NCBI RefSeq assembly: GCF_034008315.1
Contig: NZ_CP125377.1
Location: 2,182,001 to 2,246,000 of the forward strand
Direction: 5' to 3'
Length of the DNA: 64,000 nucleotides
DNA from: Pseudomonas sp. P8_241
Lineage (GTDB): Bacteria; Pseudomonadota; Gammaproteobacteria; Pseudomonadales; Pseudomonadaceae
This document shows positions 53,921 through 62,723 of the stretch, piece after piece. The stretch's first letter is position 1; the number at the start of each line of letters is the position of its first letter. The notes under the pieces are model-generated. The model was given only the letters and a program-made list of their open reading frames with translations, was not told the DNA's origin and made no database searches. The position numbers were made by a program, and so were the translations under genes.

Positions 53921-54720
53921 AGGGAATCGGGGGGCAGGTGTTTCAACAGTGCCCGCAAGTGTTCACCATCAGCCCTGGCCAGATCTTCCAGCACCGCAAA
54001 GTGATGACACCCGGCAAGCTCGACAAGGCTCACGGCCTGCCCGGCCTCAAGGCAGGCACTGGCGTACTCGCGCGAGTGCCGAATCAACTCCGGCAACTCA
54101 TCCCCGCCCACGGTCACCAGCAACGGTGCGCCTTCGCCGATCAGCCGTTGCGGGCTATAGCGATGGATCTCGTCTTCGCTCAGTTGCAGCTTGTCGTTGA
54201 GCCAGCAGCGGCTGATGGGTTCAAGCTCCATCAGGCCGCTGATCGGCATGGCCAGGGTCACCAGCGGATGCTGGCGATAGAGCGCGCTCAATTGCCCGCC
54301 TGCCGAATGCCCGCAAAGCACCACCTGTTGACCGATGTTCAAGGCTTCGCGATGCGCCACCAAGTAGTCCAGGGCCTTGCCGATCTGTCCGACGATGGTG
54401 CCCATGCTCGCCTCGGGCGCGAGGGTGTATTCCAGCAAACCGACATTGAAACCCGCTTCGATCAGGCCCTCTGCGATAAAGGCGTAGTCGTCCTTGTCCG
54501 AGGCTTGCCAGTAACCGCCATGAATGAACAGCAGTGTCGGCGCCCCGGCATTCGCCTGGGCGTACCAGTCGAAACGCTCGCGCCTGGCATTGCCATACGA
54601 CACATCACGCTGCCAAGCGTGGTTCGCATAGGTCTCGGCGCTGCGCTGGCGAAAACGCTGCATGATCTGCGGGAAATTGCCCACGGCGGCGACGTTGTTG
54701 TAAGCCTGATCAAGGTCCAT
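53917..54720 (-). CDS. Alpha/beta hydrolase, kynurenine-formamidase-like
   Basis: A 267-residue hydrolase. The HGGYWQ motif (oxyanion hole) and the nucleophile elbow GHSAGGQLSALY fit the alpha/beta-fold arylformamidase group. A catalytic His is in AGCHHFAV, and an Asp candidate in VTVGGDELPE. Such enzymes hydrolyse N-formylkynurenine or similar N-acyl arylamines. With antABC in the same operon, release of an anthranilate-type product is a reasonable inference, not proof. It starts 6 bases after the importer ATPase gene. Its stop codon is supplied by a REP element. Confidence 0.82.
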   Translation of the reverse strand: MDLDQAYNNVAAVGNFPQIMQRFRQRSAETYANHAWQRDVSYGNARRERFDWYAQANAGAPTLLFIHGGYWQASDKDDYAFIAEGLIEAGFNVGLLEYTLAPEASMGTIVGQIGKALDYLVAHREALNIGQQVVLCGHSAGGQLSALYRQHPLVTLAMPISGLMELEPISRCWLNDKLQLSEDEIHRYSPQRLIGEGAPLLVTVGGDELPELIRHSREYASACLEAGQAVSLVELAGCHHFAVLEDLARADGEHLRALLKHLPPDSL

Positions 54721-54726
54721 GGCTGC

Positions 54727-55413
54727 TCATATTCCCAGGTAGCGTTGCGACAGTTCGGGTTGAGCGGCCAGTTCCAGTGGTGTGCCATCCCAGACCTGTC
54801 GTCCCTTCTCGATGATGTGATGACGGTCGACCACCCGCGCCATTTCCTTGAGATTCTTGTCGATCACCAGAATCGTCTCACCCTCGGCCTTGAGAGTGGC
54901 CAGGCAACTCCAGATCTGCTCGCGAATGATCGGCGCCAGGCCTTCAGTGGCTTCGTCCAGAATCAGCAGGCTGGGGTTGGTCAGCAGCGCGCGACCGACC
55001 ACCAGCATCTGTTGCTCGCCGCCCGACAGCGTGCGTGACAGCTGGTCCTGACGCTCCAGCAAGCGCGGGAACAGTTCATAGACCCGTGCCAGGTCCCACT
55101 TGCCCCGCGTGGCGGTGGCGAGCAGATTTTCCCGCACGCTCAAAGTGCCGAAGGCGCGGCGGCCTTCTGGCACCAGCCCCAGGCCAGCCTTGGCGATGCG
55201 ATAGGGCGCTGCACCGCGCATTTCCGTGCCGTTGATGCGGATGCTGCCGGCACTGGGCTTGAGCAATCCCATGATCGATTTGACCGTGGTGGTCTTGCCC
55301 ATGCCGTTGCGCCCGATCAGCGACACCACCTGGCCCTGCTCGATGCTCAGGTGCATGTCGAACAACACCTGGCTCAAGCCATAACCCGCTTTCAAGCCTT
55401 GAACTTCAAGCAT
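54727..55413 (-). CDS. Branched-chain-type ABC importer ATPase (LivF-like)
   Basis: A 228-residue ATPase. Walker A is GRNGMGKTT (about 34-42), the signature is LSGGEQQMLVVGRAL and Walker B is LLILDEATEGLAP. It is the LivF partner of the LivG-like gene before it, which it overlaps by 8 bases. It powers the high-affinity import of an amphipathic amino or aromatic acid. Confidence 0.95.
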   Translation of the reverse strand: MLEVQGLKAGYGLSQVLFDMHLSIEQGQVVSLIGRNGMGKTTTVKSIMGLLKPSAGSIRINGTEMRGAAPYRIAKAGLGLVPEGRRAFGTLSVRENLLATATRGKWDLARVYELFPRLLERQDQLSRTLSGGEQQMLVVGRALLTNPSLLILDEATEGLAPIIREQIWSCLATLKAEGETILVIDKNLKEMARVVDRHHIIEKGRQVWDGTPLELAAQPELSQRYLGI

Positions 55414-56155
55414 GTTCTTCTCCCAGGTAAGCGGCCCGCACTTGCGGGTCGTTGCGCACTTGTTCGACGCTGCCGGTCAGCACCGTCTGGCCGTACACCA
55501 GCACCGTGATGCGGTCGGCGAGGGCGAATACCGCGTCCATGTCGTGTTCAACCAGCAAGATCGCGTAGCGACCCTTGAGGCTGTGCAACAGCTCGGTCAT
55601 GCGCGCGGATTCGTCAGCCCCCATTCCGGCCATCGGCTCATCGAGCAATAACACCGAAGCTTCCTGAGCCAGTGCCAGGGCGATCTCCAGTTGCCGCCGT
55701 TCGCCATGGGAAAGCTCGTGGACGGAGTCTTGGGCGCGAGCGTCCAGGCCTACTTGTTGCAAGTACCCCAGTGCCGGATCCAGCAGGCGGGTGTCGCGGC
55801 CAAGCGCACGCCACATGCCGAACGCCTTGCCCTCGCGGGCGGCGATAGCCAGGGCGACGTTCTCCAGCAGGGTGAACTCGCTATACAGCTGGCTGACCTG
55901 GAAAGCCCGCGCCAGACCCAGACGCGGGCGCTGCCAGGCCGGTACGCGGGTGATGTCCTGGCCGTTGAGGTGGATCTGGCCGCGGTCGGGGAAAACCTCC
56001 CCGGCGATCTGCGCGATCAGTGTGGATTTACCGGCGCCATTCGGGCCGATGATGGCGTGCAACTCGCCCTTGGCCAGTTCAAGACTGGCGCCGTTGGTGG
56101 CTTTCACTGCACCAAAGGTCTTGTGCAGATCACGAATCGACAGTTGTGCACTCAT
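55406..56155 (-). CDS. Branched-chain-type ABC importer ATPase (LivG-like)
   Basis: A 249-residue ATPase. Walker A is GPNGAGKST (37-45), the signature is LSHGERRQLEIALAL (a LivG variant of LSGGQ) and Walker B is VLLLDEPMAGM. The ATG at 56155 overlaps the permease stop by 4 bases; a longer in-frame reading is antisense sequence. It is part of the liv-type block. Confidence 0.95.
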   Translation of the reverse strand: MSAQLSIRDLHKTFGAVKATNGASLELAKGELHAIIGPNGAGKSTLIAQIAGEVFPDRGQIHLNGQDITRVPAWQRPRLGLARAFQVSQLYSEFTLLENVALAIAAREGKAFGMWRALGRDTRLLDPALGYLQQVGLDARAQDSVHELSHGERRQLEIALALAQEASVLLLDEPMAGMGADESARMTELLHSLKGRYAILLVEHDMDAVFALADRITVLVYGQTVLTGSVEQVRNDPQVRAAYLGEEHA

Positions 56156-57168
56156 GGGCGTGCCTCCACGACGGCGTCCGGTTGGACGGACATCACCTTC
56201 GGTTTGCGCAGCAACAGGCTCAGCAGTAATCCGTAAACGCCTTTCTTGCCGAACAGCACCACCAGCAACAGCAGGGGGCTGAAGATCAGCATCCAGTGCT
56301 CCGTCCACTGGCTCAGCACCTGTTCGAGGCCCAGGTAGGTGGCCGCGCCCAGCAGTGGACCGAGCAGGGTGCCGACGCCGCCGAGGATTACCATCGCCAT
56401 CAGCTCGCCGGACTTCTGCCAGGCGCCCATGTCGGGGCTGACGAAAAGCGCGTAGTTGGCCCACAGAATCCCCGCCAGGCCACCGCCGGTGCCGGCGATC
56501 ACAAACGCCGTCAAGCGATAGCGCAAGGGCGAGAGCCCCAGACTGACGCTGCGCCGCTCGCTCTGCTTGAGTCCGCGCAGGACAAAACCGAAACGTGAAT
56601 TGACCAGTCGTCGGCACAGCAGCATCCAGCCGGCCAACAAGATCACGCAGAGGTAGTAGAAGTGGTTGGCATCACCCAGATCCAGCGTGCCGAGGGTATT
56701 GCGCTCGTTGAGCAGAATGCCGTCGTCGCCGCCGTACAGCGACAGTGAGCCAAGCACGAAGTAGAGCATCTGACCGAACGCCAGTGTGATCATGATGAAC
56801 TGCACGCCGCTGGTACGCAGTGACAGATAACCCACCAATAGCGAGAACAGCGCGCAGACCAGCAGGGCCAGTGGCCACACCACCATCGCGCTGTTGCTGC
56901 CCTCCCAGCCCCACAGCGGCATGCCTTGGGACGTGTGAAAGGCAATGATGCCAACGATGTAGCCGCCCAGGCTGAAGAACGCGGCATGGCCGAAGCTGAC
57001 CATGGCGCCGTAGCCGATCAGCAGGTCAAGGCTGATGGCCGCCATGCCGTAGATCGCAAGGCGCGTGAAGAAGCTGACCAGATAGGGTTCGTGTAGCCAA
57101 TGGGCCAGCAACGGCATGCAGGCGAAGGTCGCCAGGCACGCAAGGTCAATGATAAGGCGTGGTGACAT
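56152..57168 (-). CDS. Branched-chain-type ABC importer permease (LivM-like)
   Basis: A 338-residue membrane protein with about nine helices. LivM features include AAISLDLLIGYGAMVSFGHAAFFSLGGYIVGI, SLRTSGVQFIMITLAFGQM and GTGGGLAGILWANYALFVSP. The ATG at 57168 is used, 10 bases after the LivH-like stop. It forms the translocation channel with LivH. Confidence 0.94.
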   Translation of the reverse strand: MSPRLIIDLACLATFACMPLLAHWLHEPYLVSFFTRLAIYGMAAISLDLLIGYGAMVSFGHAAFFSLGGYIVGIIAFHTSQGMPLWGWEGSNSAMVVWPLALLVCALFSLLVGYLSLRTSGVQFIMITLAFGQMLYFVLGSLSLYGGDDGILLNERNTLGTLDLGDANHFYYLCVILLAGWMLLCRRLVNSRFGFVLRGLKQSERRSVSLGLSPLRYRLTAFVIAGTGGGLAGILWANYALFVSPDMGAWQKSGELMAMVILGGVGTLLGPLLGAATYLGLEQVLSQWTEHWMLIFSPLLLLVVLFGKKGVYGLLLSLLLRKPKVMSVQPDAVVEARP

Positions 57169-57178
57169 GGCGTTCTCC

Positions 57179-58090
57179 TCAGGCACGGGCCGGCAGCAGG
57201 CCGCGCGGGCGTACCAGCAGCACCAGGGCCATGACGATGTAGGCGCTGGCGGAAATCAGACCGCCGCTCAGGGTGCCGCTGGTTTCGCTGGGCAGCAGTT
57301 GGTCCAGCAGCGGCGGAATGTAGGCACGGCCCAGGCTGTCGACCATGCCGATCAGCAAAGCGCCCACCAAAGCACCCCGCACCGAGCCAACACCGCCGAC
57401 GACGATAACCACGAAGGTGGTGATCAGGATCTTCTCGCCCATGCCGATCTCCACTGACAGCAGCGGTGCCGCCATGAAACCGGCCAGGCCGCACAGTACG
57501 CACCCGAATACGAAAACCAGGGTGTACAGACGGGCGATGTTGACGCCCAGCGCGCCGACCATTTCGTGATCGTCTGCACCGGCACGAATGAGCATGCCCA
57601 GGCGCGTGTGGTTGATCAGCAGCCACATGCCGAGCGCCACCACCAGCCCTGCGGCGATGAACAACAGCCGGCTGACCGGGTACATCAGCCCGGGCAGCAC
57701 TTGGACAAAACTTGAATACCATTCGGGCGTGGGCATCGCCGGTGGGCTGCGGCCGAAGATCACGGTCAGTAATTCGTTGCTGAAAAATACCACCGCCAGG
57801 GTCGCCAGCACCTGATCCAGGTGATCGCGTTTGTAAAGGCGGCGCATGATCGATAATTCGATCAGCGCGCCGTAACAGGCTGAGCCGATCAGTGCGGCCA
57901 GGCCGCCAAGCCAGAACGAGCCGGTGGCCATGGCGGTGTAAGCGGCACAGAAGGCACCGACCATGTAAAAAGCGCCGTGGGCCAGATTGATCACGCCCAT
58001 GATGCCGAATATCAATGTCAGGCCTGAGGCCAGCAGAAACAGCAAGGCGCTGTATTGCAGGCCGTTGAGAATCTGTTCGAGCAATAGCAT
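57179..58090 (-). CDS. Branched-chain-type ABC importer permease (LivH-like)
   Basis: A 303-residue membrane protein: LLFLLASGLTLIFGIMGVINLAHGAFYMVGAF is the hallmark of LivH, with RAGADDHEMVGALGVNI and the C-terminal helices. The ATG at 58090 has GAGGAAC 8 bases before it; a further in-frame ATG at 58105 lies upstream of that site. A hairpin with a T-tract is placed between it and the binding-protein gene. Confidence 0.94.
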   Translation of the reverse strand: MLLLEQILNGLQYSALLFLLASGLTLIFGIMGVINLAHGAFYMVGAFCAAYTAMATGSFWLGGLAALIGSACYGALIELSIMRRLYKRDHLDQVLATLAVVFFSNELLTVIFGRSPPAMPTPEWYSSFVQVLPGLMYPVSRLLFIAAGLVVALGMWLLINHTRLGMLIRAGADDHEMVGALGVNIARLYTLVFVFGCVLCGLAGFMAAPLLSVEIGMGEKILITTFVVIVVGGVGSVRGALVGALLIGMVDSLGRAYIPPLLDQLLPSETSGTLSGGLISASAYIVMALVLLVRPRGLLPARA

Positions 58091-58110
58091 TGCTGCGTTC
58101 CTCATGAAAA

Positions 58111-58135
58111 CGCCCCGCAGTTGTGCTGCAGGGCG
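58111..58135 (-). terminator. Attenuator-like hairpin between binding protein and permease genes
   Basis: On the minus strand CGCCC-T-GCAG-CACAA-CTGC-G-GGGCG (one mismatch) is followed by TTTT. It sits in the 66-base gap after the binding-protein stop. Such stems often reduce permease expression relative to the binding protein or protect the upstream mRNA. Confidence 0.65.
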
Positions 58136-58156
58136 AGGACGGGATTCAGGTGCCGG

Positions 58157-59317
58157 TCAGATCGAGCACTGAGCGGCGTAGCTGTCGACGTGGCGTGTCG
58201 CCAGGGTCTTGATCGGCACTTCGATCAGCTTGCCGTCGGGGCCAGCCTGCACCTGCAGCAGGTACCAGTCGATCACCGGGTGCCGGTTTTGGGCGAAGCT
58301 GAAGTCACCGCGAATGGAATCGAACTTGACGTTCTTCATGGCGGCGCGGAAGGCCGCCTGGTCTTTGAGATTGCCCTGGGAGGTTTTCAGGGCCGCGCCG
58401 ATCAGCCGTGCCGTATCGTAGGTCTGGGCGGCATACACCGTCGGGACACGCTTGTATTTTTCTGTGAAGGCTTTGATGAAGGCCTGGTTGGCCGGGTTGT
58501 CTGATTGCGGGTTCCACAGCGTGACGATGTTGGTGCCCTTGGCCACATCGCCGGTGGCGGCGAGCATGCGCTCATCCATGGAGAATACCGGCACTATCAT
58601 CGGTATTTGCGCCGACAGGCCCGAGCCGCCGTATTGCTTGGCGAAGTTGATGCCGCCGCCACCCGGGTGAAACTGGAAGATCGCATCCGGCGCCAGCGCA
58701 CGCACGCGTGCCAGTTCCACCGAGAAGTCCAGCTGATTGAGCTTGGTATAGATCTCGGTCACTTCACCTTTGAAGGTGCGCTTGAAACCGGCCAGCGCGT
58801 CACGGCCTCCCTGGTAGTTGGGCGCCAGGATCACCATCTTCTTGTAGCCCAGCTCATTGGCGGCGACACCGGCCATTTCGTGTGGGGTGTCGTTCTGGTA
58901 GGAGCCGACAAAGTAGTTGGCCATGCACTTTTCACCGGCAAGGGTCGAAGGCGCGGTGTTGTTGCTGACGTAGAAAGCGTCTTTGGTGGTGGTATTGATC
59001 ACGGCCGCCAGCACGTTGGAAAAAATCACCCCGGTATACAGAGAGACGCCATCCAGGCTCATGCGGTCGGCGATCTGCTTGGCCTTGGCCGGTTGCAGGC
59101 CATCATCTTCCACGATCAGTTGCACCGGCACACCGCCGAGCTTGCCGCCTTCCTGATCGATCGCCAGCTGGAAGCCGTCTCGCGAGTCTTCTCCCAGGTA
59201 GCCGGCGGGGGTGGAGAGGGTGGTGATGAAGCCGATTCGGACAGGTTCCACGGCCTGTGCAGCGGATGCTGCGCAGAGGGAGGTTGCCAGACATGCACGC
59301 AATACCAGATTTTTCAT
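58157..59317 (-). CDS. Periplasmic ABC substrate-binding protein (LivK/peripla_BP_6 type)
   Basis: A 386-residue exported protein (signal peptide about 1-22, AQA/VE) of the type I solute-binding fold. Motifs are VRIGFITTLSTPAGYLGEDSRDGFQLAIDQEGGKLGG, SLYTGVIFSNVLAAV and KKMVILAPNYQGGRDALAGFK. Its operon links it to aromatic acids rather than leucine (inference). Two Cys (CMANYFVG and the C-terminal CSI) may form a disulfide. It follows antC by 105 bases and precedes the permease genes. Confidence 0.92.
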   Translation of the reverse strand: MKNLVLRACLATSLCAASAAQAVEPVRIGFITTLSTPAGYLGEDSRDGFQLAIDQEGGKLGGVPVQLIVEDDGLQPAKAKQIADRMSLDGVSLYTGVIFSNVLAAVINTTTKDAFYVSNNTAPSTLAGEKCMANYFVGSYQNDTPHEMAGVAANELGYKKMVILAPNYQGGRDALAGFKRTFKGEVTEIYTKLNQLDFSVELARVRALAPDAIFQFHPGGGGINFAKQYGGSGLSAQIPMIVPVFSMDERMLAATGDVAKGTNIVTLWNPQSDNPANQAFIKAFTEKYKRVPTVYAAQTYDTARLIGAALKTSQGNLKDQAAFRAAMKNVKFDSIRGDFSFAQNRHPVIDWYLLQVQAGPDGKLIEVPIKTLATRHVDSYAAQCSI

Positions 59318-59422
59318 GAGGCGGCCTATGAAGTAGGTCGTGCCAACGCACGATAGATGTCGATGAGGGCAGTGATTCAGTGTTCGGTCGGGCCGATTGA
59401 TTGTTGTTATGGGGGCGCTGTG

Positions 59423-60445
59423 TCAGCTGTTGCTCTCGGTGAACTTCTCCAGGTAAAGACGGCTGTGATCCAGGCCGTGCTGCTGGCGCCAGTCCTTGAT
59501 CGACTCGACCATAGGCGGCGGGCCGCACAGGTACAGGTCGAACGGCTGGTCGCGCAGTTCGGCCAACTCCAGGTGTTCGGCGATATAGCCGGTCTTGCCC
59601 GACCAGTCAGGGTTGGAGTTACTGACCACCGGCGTGAAGCGAAACCCCGGGATCCGTGCGGCATAGGCCTCGATGCGCGACAGCTCACACAGGTCCGCGG
59701 CCTCGCGTACGCCGTAATACAGGTGTACCGGGTGATCGCAGCCGTGCTGGTCGGCTATCTGGTCAAGCATGCCAAGGAACGCCGACAGCCCGGTGCCGCC
59801 GGCCACCATCACCAGCGGGCGGTCGATGTGGCGCAAGTAGAAGGCACCCAGCGGCGCTTCCATGTGAATCACGTCACCGACCTGGCAACGATCGCGCACG
59901 TAGTCGGTCATCACGCCGCTGGGTAGCAGGCGAATGAGGAATTGCAGGTTGCTGCTGCCCGGCGCGCAGGCAAAGGAATACGAGCGGCGATGCTCGGTGC
60001 CCGGTACTTGCAGGCGAGCGTACTGGCCCGGCAGGTAGTCCAGCGCCGCGCCCGCTGCGCCGACTTCCACGTGCACGATGGCGGTGGTCGGGGAGACCTG
60101 TCGCACCTCACTTACGGTGCCTTGCAGGCTGCTCGGGCCGCTGCTGCCGCAAAGGCTCGAGTCGAAGTCGAAGTAGAACGCAGCATCCGATTGCACGCGC
60201 GTCTGGCAACTCAGCACCTTGCGTTCGGCCAGGTCGCTGGCCGACAGCGCTTCATCGTCCACGTAGTCCAGGGTGTACTGCCCGGATTCACAGCGGCCCT
60301 GGCAGGTCGCGCAAACCCCTTCGCGGCAATCCAGCGGAATCTTGATCCCGCTGCGCAGGGCCGCGTCGAGCAGGATTTCATTGTTCTGCACGTTGCAGAA
60401 AAGTGTTTTGCCATCGGCGAAACTGAAGGCGACCTTGTACGTCAT
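59423..60445 (-). CDS. antC: Anthranilate 1,2-dioxygenase reductase
   Basis: A 340-residue reductase of the BenC/AntC type. An N-terminal ferredoxin (CREGVCATCQGRCESG, LSCQTRV) is followed by FAD (RRSYSFAC) and NAD (GGTGLSAFLGML, YLCGPPPMVESI) domains. It reduces the AntAB oxygenase with NADH. The ATG at 60445 (MTYKVAFSFADGKTLF) is used; upstream in-frame sequence overlaps antB and lacks protein character. It lies 19 bases after antB. Confidence 0.95.
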   Translation of the reverse strand: MTYKVAFSFADGKTLFCNVQNNEILLDAALRSGIKIPLDCREGVCATCQGRCESGQYTLDYVDDEALSASDLAERKVLSCQTRVQSDAAFYFDFDSSLCGSSGPSSLQGTVSEVRQVSPTTAIVHVEVGAAGAALDYLPGQYARLQVPGTEHRRSYSFACAPGSSNLQFLIRLLPSGVMTDYVRDRCQVGDVIHMEAPLGAFYLRHIDRPLVMVAGGTGLSAFLGMLDQIADQHGCDHPVHLYYGVREAADLCELSRIEAYAARIPGFRFTPVVSNSNPDWSGKTGYIAEHLELAELRDQPFDLYLCGPPPMVESIKDWRQQHGLDHSRLYLEKFTESNS

Positions 60446-60464
60446 GAGCGTTAATCCGCAGGGT

Positions 60465-60956
60465 TCAGAGATGGTAGAAATCGAGCACGGAGTTGATCGT
60501 GTCGTTGAGCAGAACCACGTGTTTGCGGACGATCTTCCAGCTCTCGCCGTCGGGGCGCAGGCGGTAAGTGGCGCGGCCGAAGAACTGCTCGGCGGTTTGC
60601 ATGCGGTAATACAGGGTGTTCCAGTTGACGTGCACCTCGAGCTCATCATCCTGCAGCGGCGCGATGCGCACGTTGCTGATCAGGTGCAGGGTGCGCGGCA
60701 TCGGAATGGTCGACGCCGCCTTGCCCGTGCGAATGCGGAACACCCGGTCTTCCAGGCCGCCCCGATTGGGGTAATAGATCAGTGACATGCCTTTTTTCGG
60801 GTCAGTGGTGTAGACATGCTCGGAATCCCATTGCGGCAGGTGAAATTCGCTGTCCTCACTGAACATGGCCAGGTAGGTGTCCCAGTCCTGGGCATCACAG
60901 GCCTCGGCGTTGCGATAAAGAAATTGCTCGACGCGGTATTGCAGTTGCGAATTCAT
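60465..60956 (-). CDS. antB: Anthranilate 1,2-dioxygenase small subunit
   Basis: A 163-residue beta subunit: YRVEQFLYRNAEACDAQDWDTYLAMFSEDSEFHLPQWDSEHVYTTDPKKGMSLIYYPNRGGLEDRVFRIRTGKAAST. It assembles with AntA. Only 3 bases separate it from antA. Length and sequence match Pseudomonas AntB. Confidence 0.96.
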   Translation of the reverse strand: MNSQLQYRVEQFLYRNAEACDAQDWDTYLAMFSEDSEFHLPQWDSEHVYTTDPKKGMSLIYYPNRGGLEDRVFRIRTGKAASTIPMPRTLHLISNVRIAPLQDDELEVHVNWNTLYYRMQTAEQFFGRATYRLRPDGESWKIVRKHVVLLNDTINSVLDFYHL

Positions 60957-60959
60957 GTT

Positions 60960-62363
60960 TCACACCTCACGCAGTTTCAACGGTTGTTGTTCGGCCGCCT
61001 TGCGCGCCAGGCCTTCGAGCAAAAAGCGCTGCCAGTTGGCGTGCTGATTGACGTACAGGCCTTCATGGGTGAATTCGGTGCCGGTCAGTGCCGGAGCGAT
61101 ACCAATGGTTTCGCTGTTGCGGGTGGCGCCCTTGACCCACTTGCCTTCGCCGCGGGAAATGTCACTCCAGCGTTCAAGGCGGGCCTGGAAACCGCGCTGG
61201 GCTTCACGGAACTCCACCAGATCATCGGGGGTACCCATGCCGGAGACGTTGAAGAAGTCTTCGAACTGACGAATACGGTTTTCCCGATCGGTATCCGACT
61301 CGCCGACGACCCCCAGGCAGAAGCTGTTGATCTCGGTCTTGTTCCAGGCCAGTGGACGGATGATCCGCAGCTGTGAGCTGATCTGGTCGAGGAAGAACAT
61401 GCTCGGGTAGACATTCAGGTTGCGCAGGCGATGCATCATCCACTCGGCCTTGCCTTGGCCATGTTCCTTGACCAGTCGCGGCATGATGCTGGCGTAACCC
61501 GGGCGCACGGCCGGGTTGGGCATGTCGCTGAACAGCACGCTGTGGCCGTTGTGGAAAGCGAACCAGCCGTCGTCGGTTTCCTTGTCACCGGCGCCCAGTT
61601 TGCTGTAGTCCAGGGTGTCGCTGGCGGTCAGGCCTTTCTCGGCATTGACCTGCTGGCGGTGCTGCACGGTGGCCACGTAGTTGTAATGGACGGTGCTGAC
61701 GTGATAACCGTCCAGGCCGTTCTCGTTTTGCAGTTTCCAGTTGCCGTCATAGGTGTAGGCCGATTTGCCCGGCAGCACTTCGAGCTGACCGGTTGGCGAC
61801 TGGGCCACCATCATGTCGAAGAACACCTTGGCGTCACCGAGGAAGTCCTCCAGGGTGTCGGTGCCATCCACGTTCAGGCTGACGAACACAAAACCGTTGT
61901 AGCTTTCGATACGAGCCTTTTTCAGGCCACGGGTCGCCTTGTCGAAGCCTTCGGGGTATTCGCCCGGCGCCTTGACCTTCACCAGGCGGCCATCGCTTTT
62001 GTAGCACCAGGCGTGGAAAGGGCAGGTGAAGGTCGACTGGTTGCCCTTGCCGACGCGGGTGAGGGTGGTGCCGCGGTGCTGGCAGGCGTTGATCAGGGCG
62101 TTGAGACGACCTTCACCGTCGCGGGTGATGATCAGCGGCTGGCGACCGGCACGCAGGGTCATGAAGTCGTGATTATTGGCGATTTCGCTTTCATGGCAGG
62201 CGTAGATCCAGTTCTTCTCGAAAATCAGTTCCATTTCCAGATCGAAAAGTTCCGGGTCGGTAAACATATCGCGGGCAATACGATAAACGCCGTCTTGCGG
62301 GCGGAAGTCCAGGCAACTTTCTATATAGCTTTTCCACTGTTCGATACTTCGTGCAGTTGTCAT
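60960..62363 (-). CDS. antA: Anthranilate 1,2-dioxygenase large subunit
   Basis: A 467-residue Rieske oxygenase. The Rieske ligands are Cys94/His96 (NACQHRG) and Cys114/His117 (TCPFHAW). The iron site is ENGLDGYHVSTVHYNY (His221, His226, bridging Asp218). From memory it is close to P. aeruginosa AntA over its length. It converts anthranilate to catechol, releasing ammonia and CO2. The ATG at 62363 is chosen; an in-frame ATG six codons earlier overlaps the ribosome site. The usual AraC-type regulator AntR is not in this window. A porin gene diverges from it. Confidence 0.96.
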   Translation of the reverse strand: MTTARSIEQWKSYIESCLDFRPQDGVYRIARDMFTDPELFDLEMELIFEKNWIYACHESEIANNHDFMTLRAGRQPLIITRDGEGRLNALINACQHRGTTLTRVGKGNQSTFTCPFHAWCYKSDGRLVKVKAPGEYPEGFDKATRGLKKARIESYNGFVFVSLNVDGTDTLEDFLGDAKVFFDMMVAQSPTGQLEVLPGKSAYTYDGNWKLQNENGLDGYHVSTVHYNYVATVQHRQQVNAEKGLTASDTLDYSKLGAGDKETDDGWFAFHNGHSVLFSDMPNPAVRPGYASIMPRLVKEHGQGKAEWMMHRLRNLNVYPSMFFLDQISSQLRIIRPLAWNKTEINSFCLGVVGESDTDRENRIRQFEDFFNVSGMGTPDDLVEFREAQRGFQARLERWSDISRGEGKWVKGATRNSETIGIAPALTGTEFTHEGLYVNQHANWQRFLLEGLARKAAEQQPLKLREV

Positions 62364-62723
62364 TTCCCAGTCCTCGGCCAATGGGCTAATTCACGCCTTC
62401 ATTTAATGACGGGGTGGCGAACAGGGTCTATCCGCTTAATAGTGGAAACTCATCCGGAAAATAAGCCCTGATCCCCTGTGGTTAGCGGTATGACCCAGTA
62501 ATAATTGGGTTTTTACGCGCCGGGTGGCTGAGCAAATGGCTATTTGTCTTCCAGTAACGGGATAGCCGCTGATGAACTTGTTGCGGCTTAATCTCGATCC
62601 AAGCACCACCAGAGTGTCTCGCTTCAGGTCAGTAAAAACTGCCATTGCTAACGGCCTTGGGTTCTGTGCCAGAAGTGCCTTCTATTTATGTGTTGCTCTA
62701 TAAGCAGCAGGGGAAGAAATAAT
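62364..62723. promoter_or_regulatory. Divergent control region of antA and the porin gene
   Basis: 360 bases contain no gene. CCGCTTAAT (62431-62439) and GCGGCTTAAT (62582-62591) are repeated sequences that could be regulator half-sites. An ACCCA...TGGGT stem followed by TTTTT lies near 62490-62514. No operator can be assigned by eye. Confidence 0.4.
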
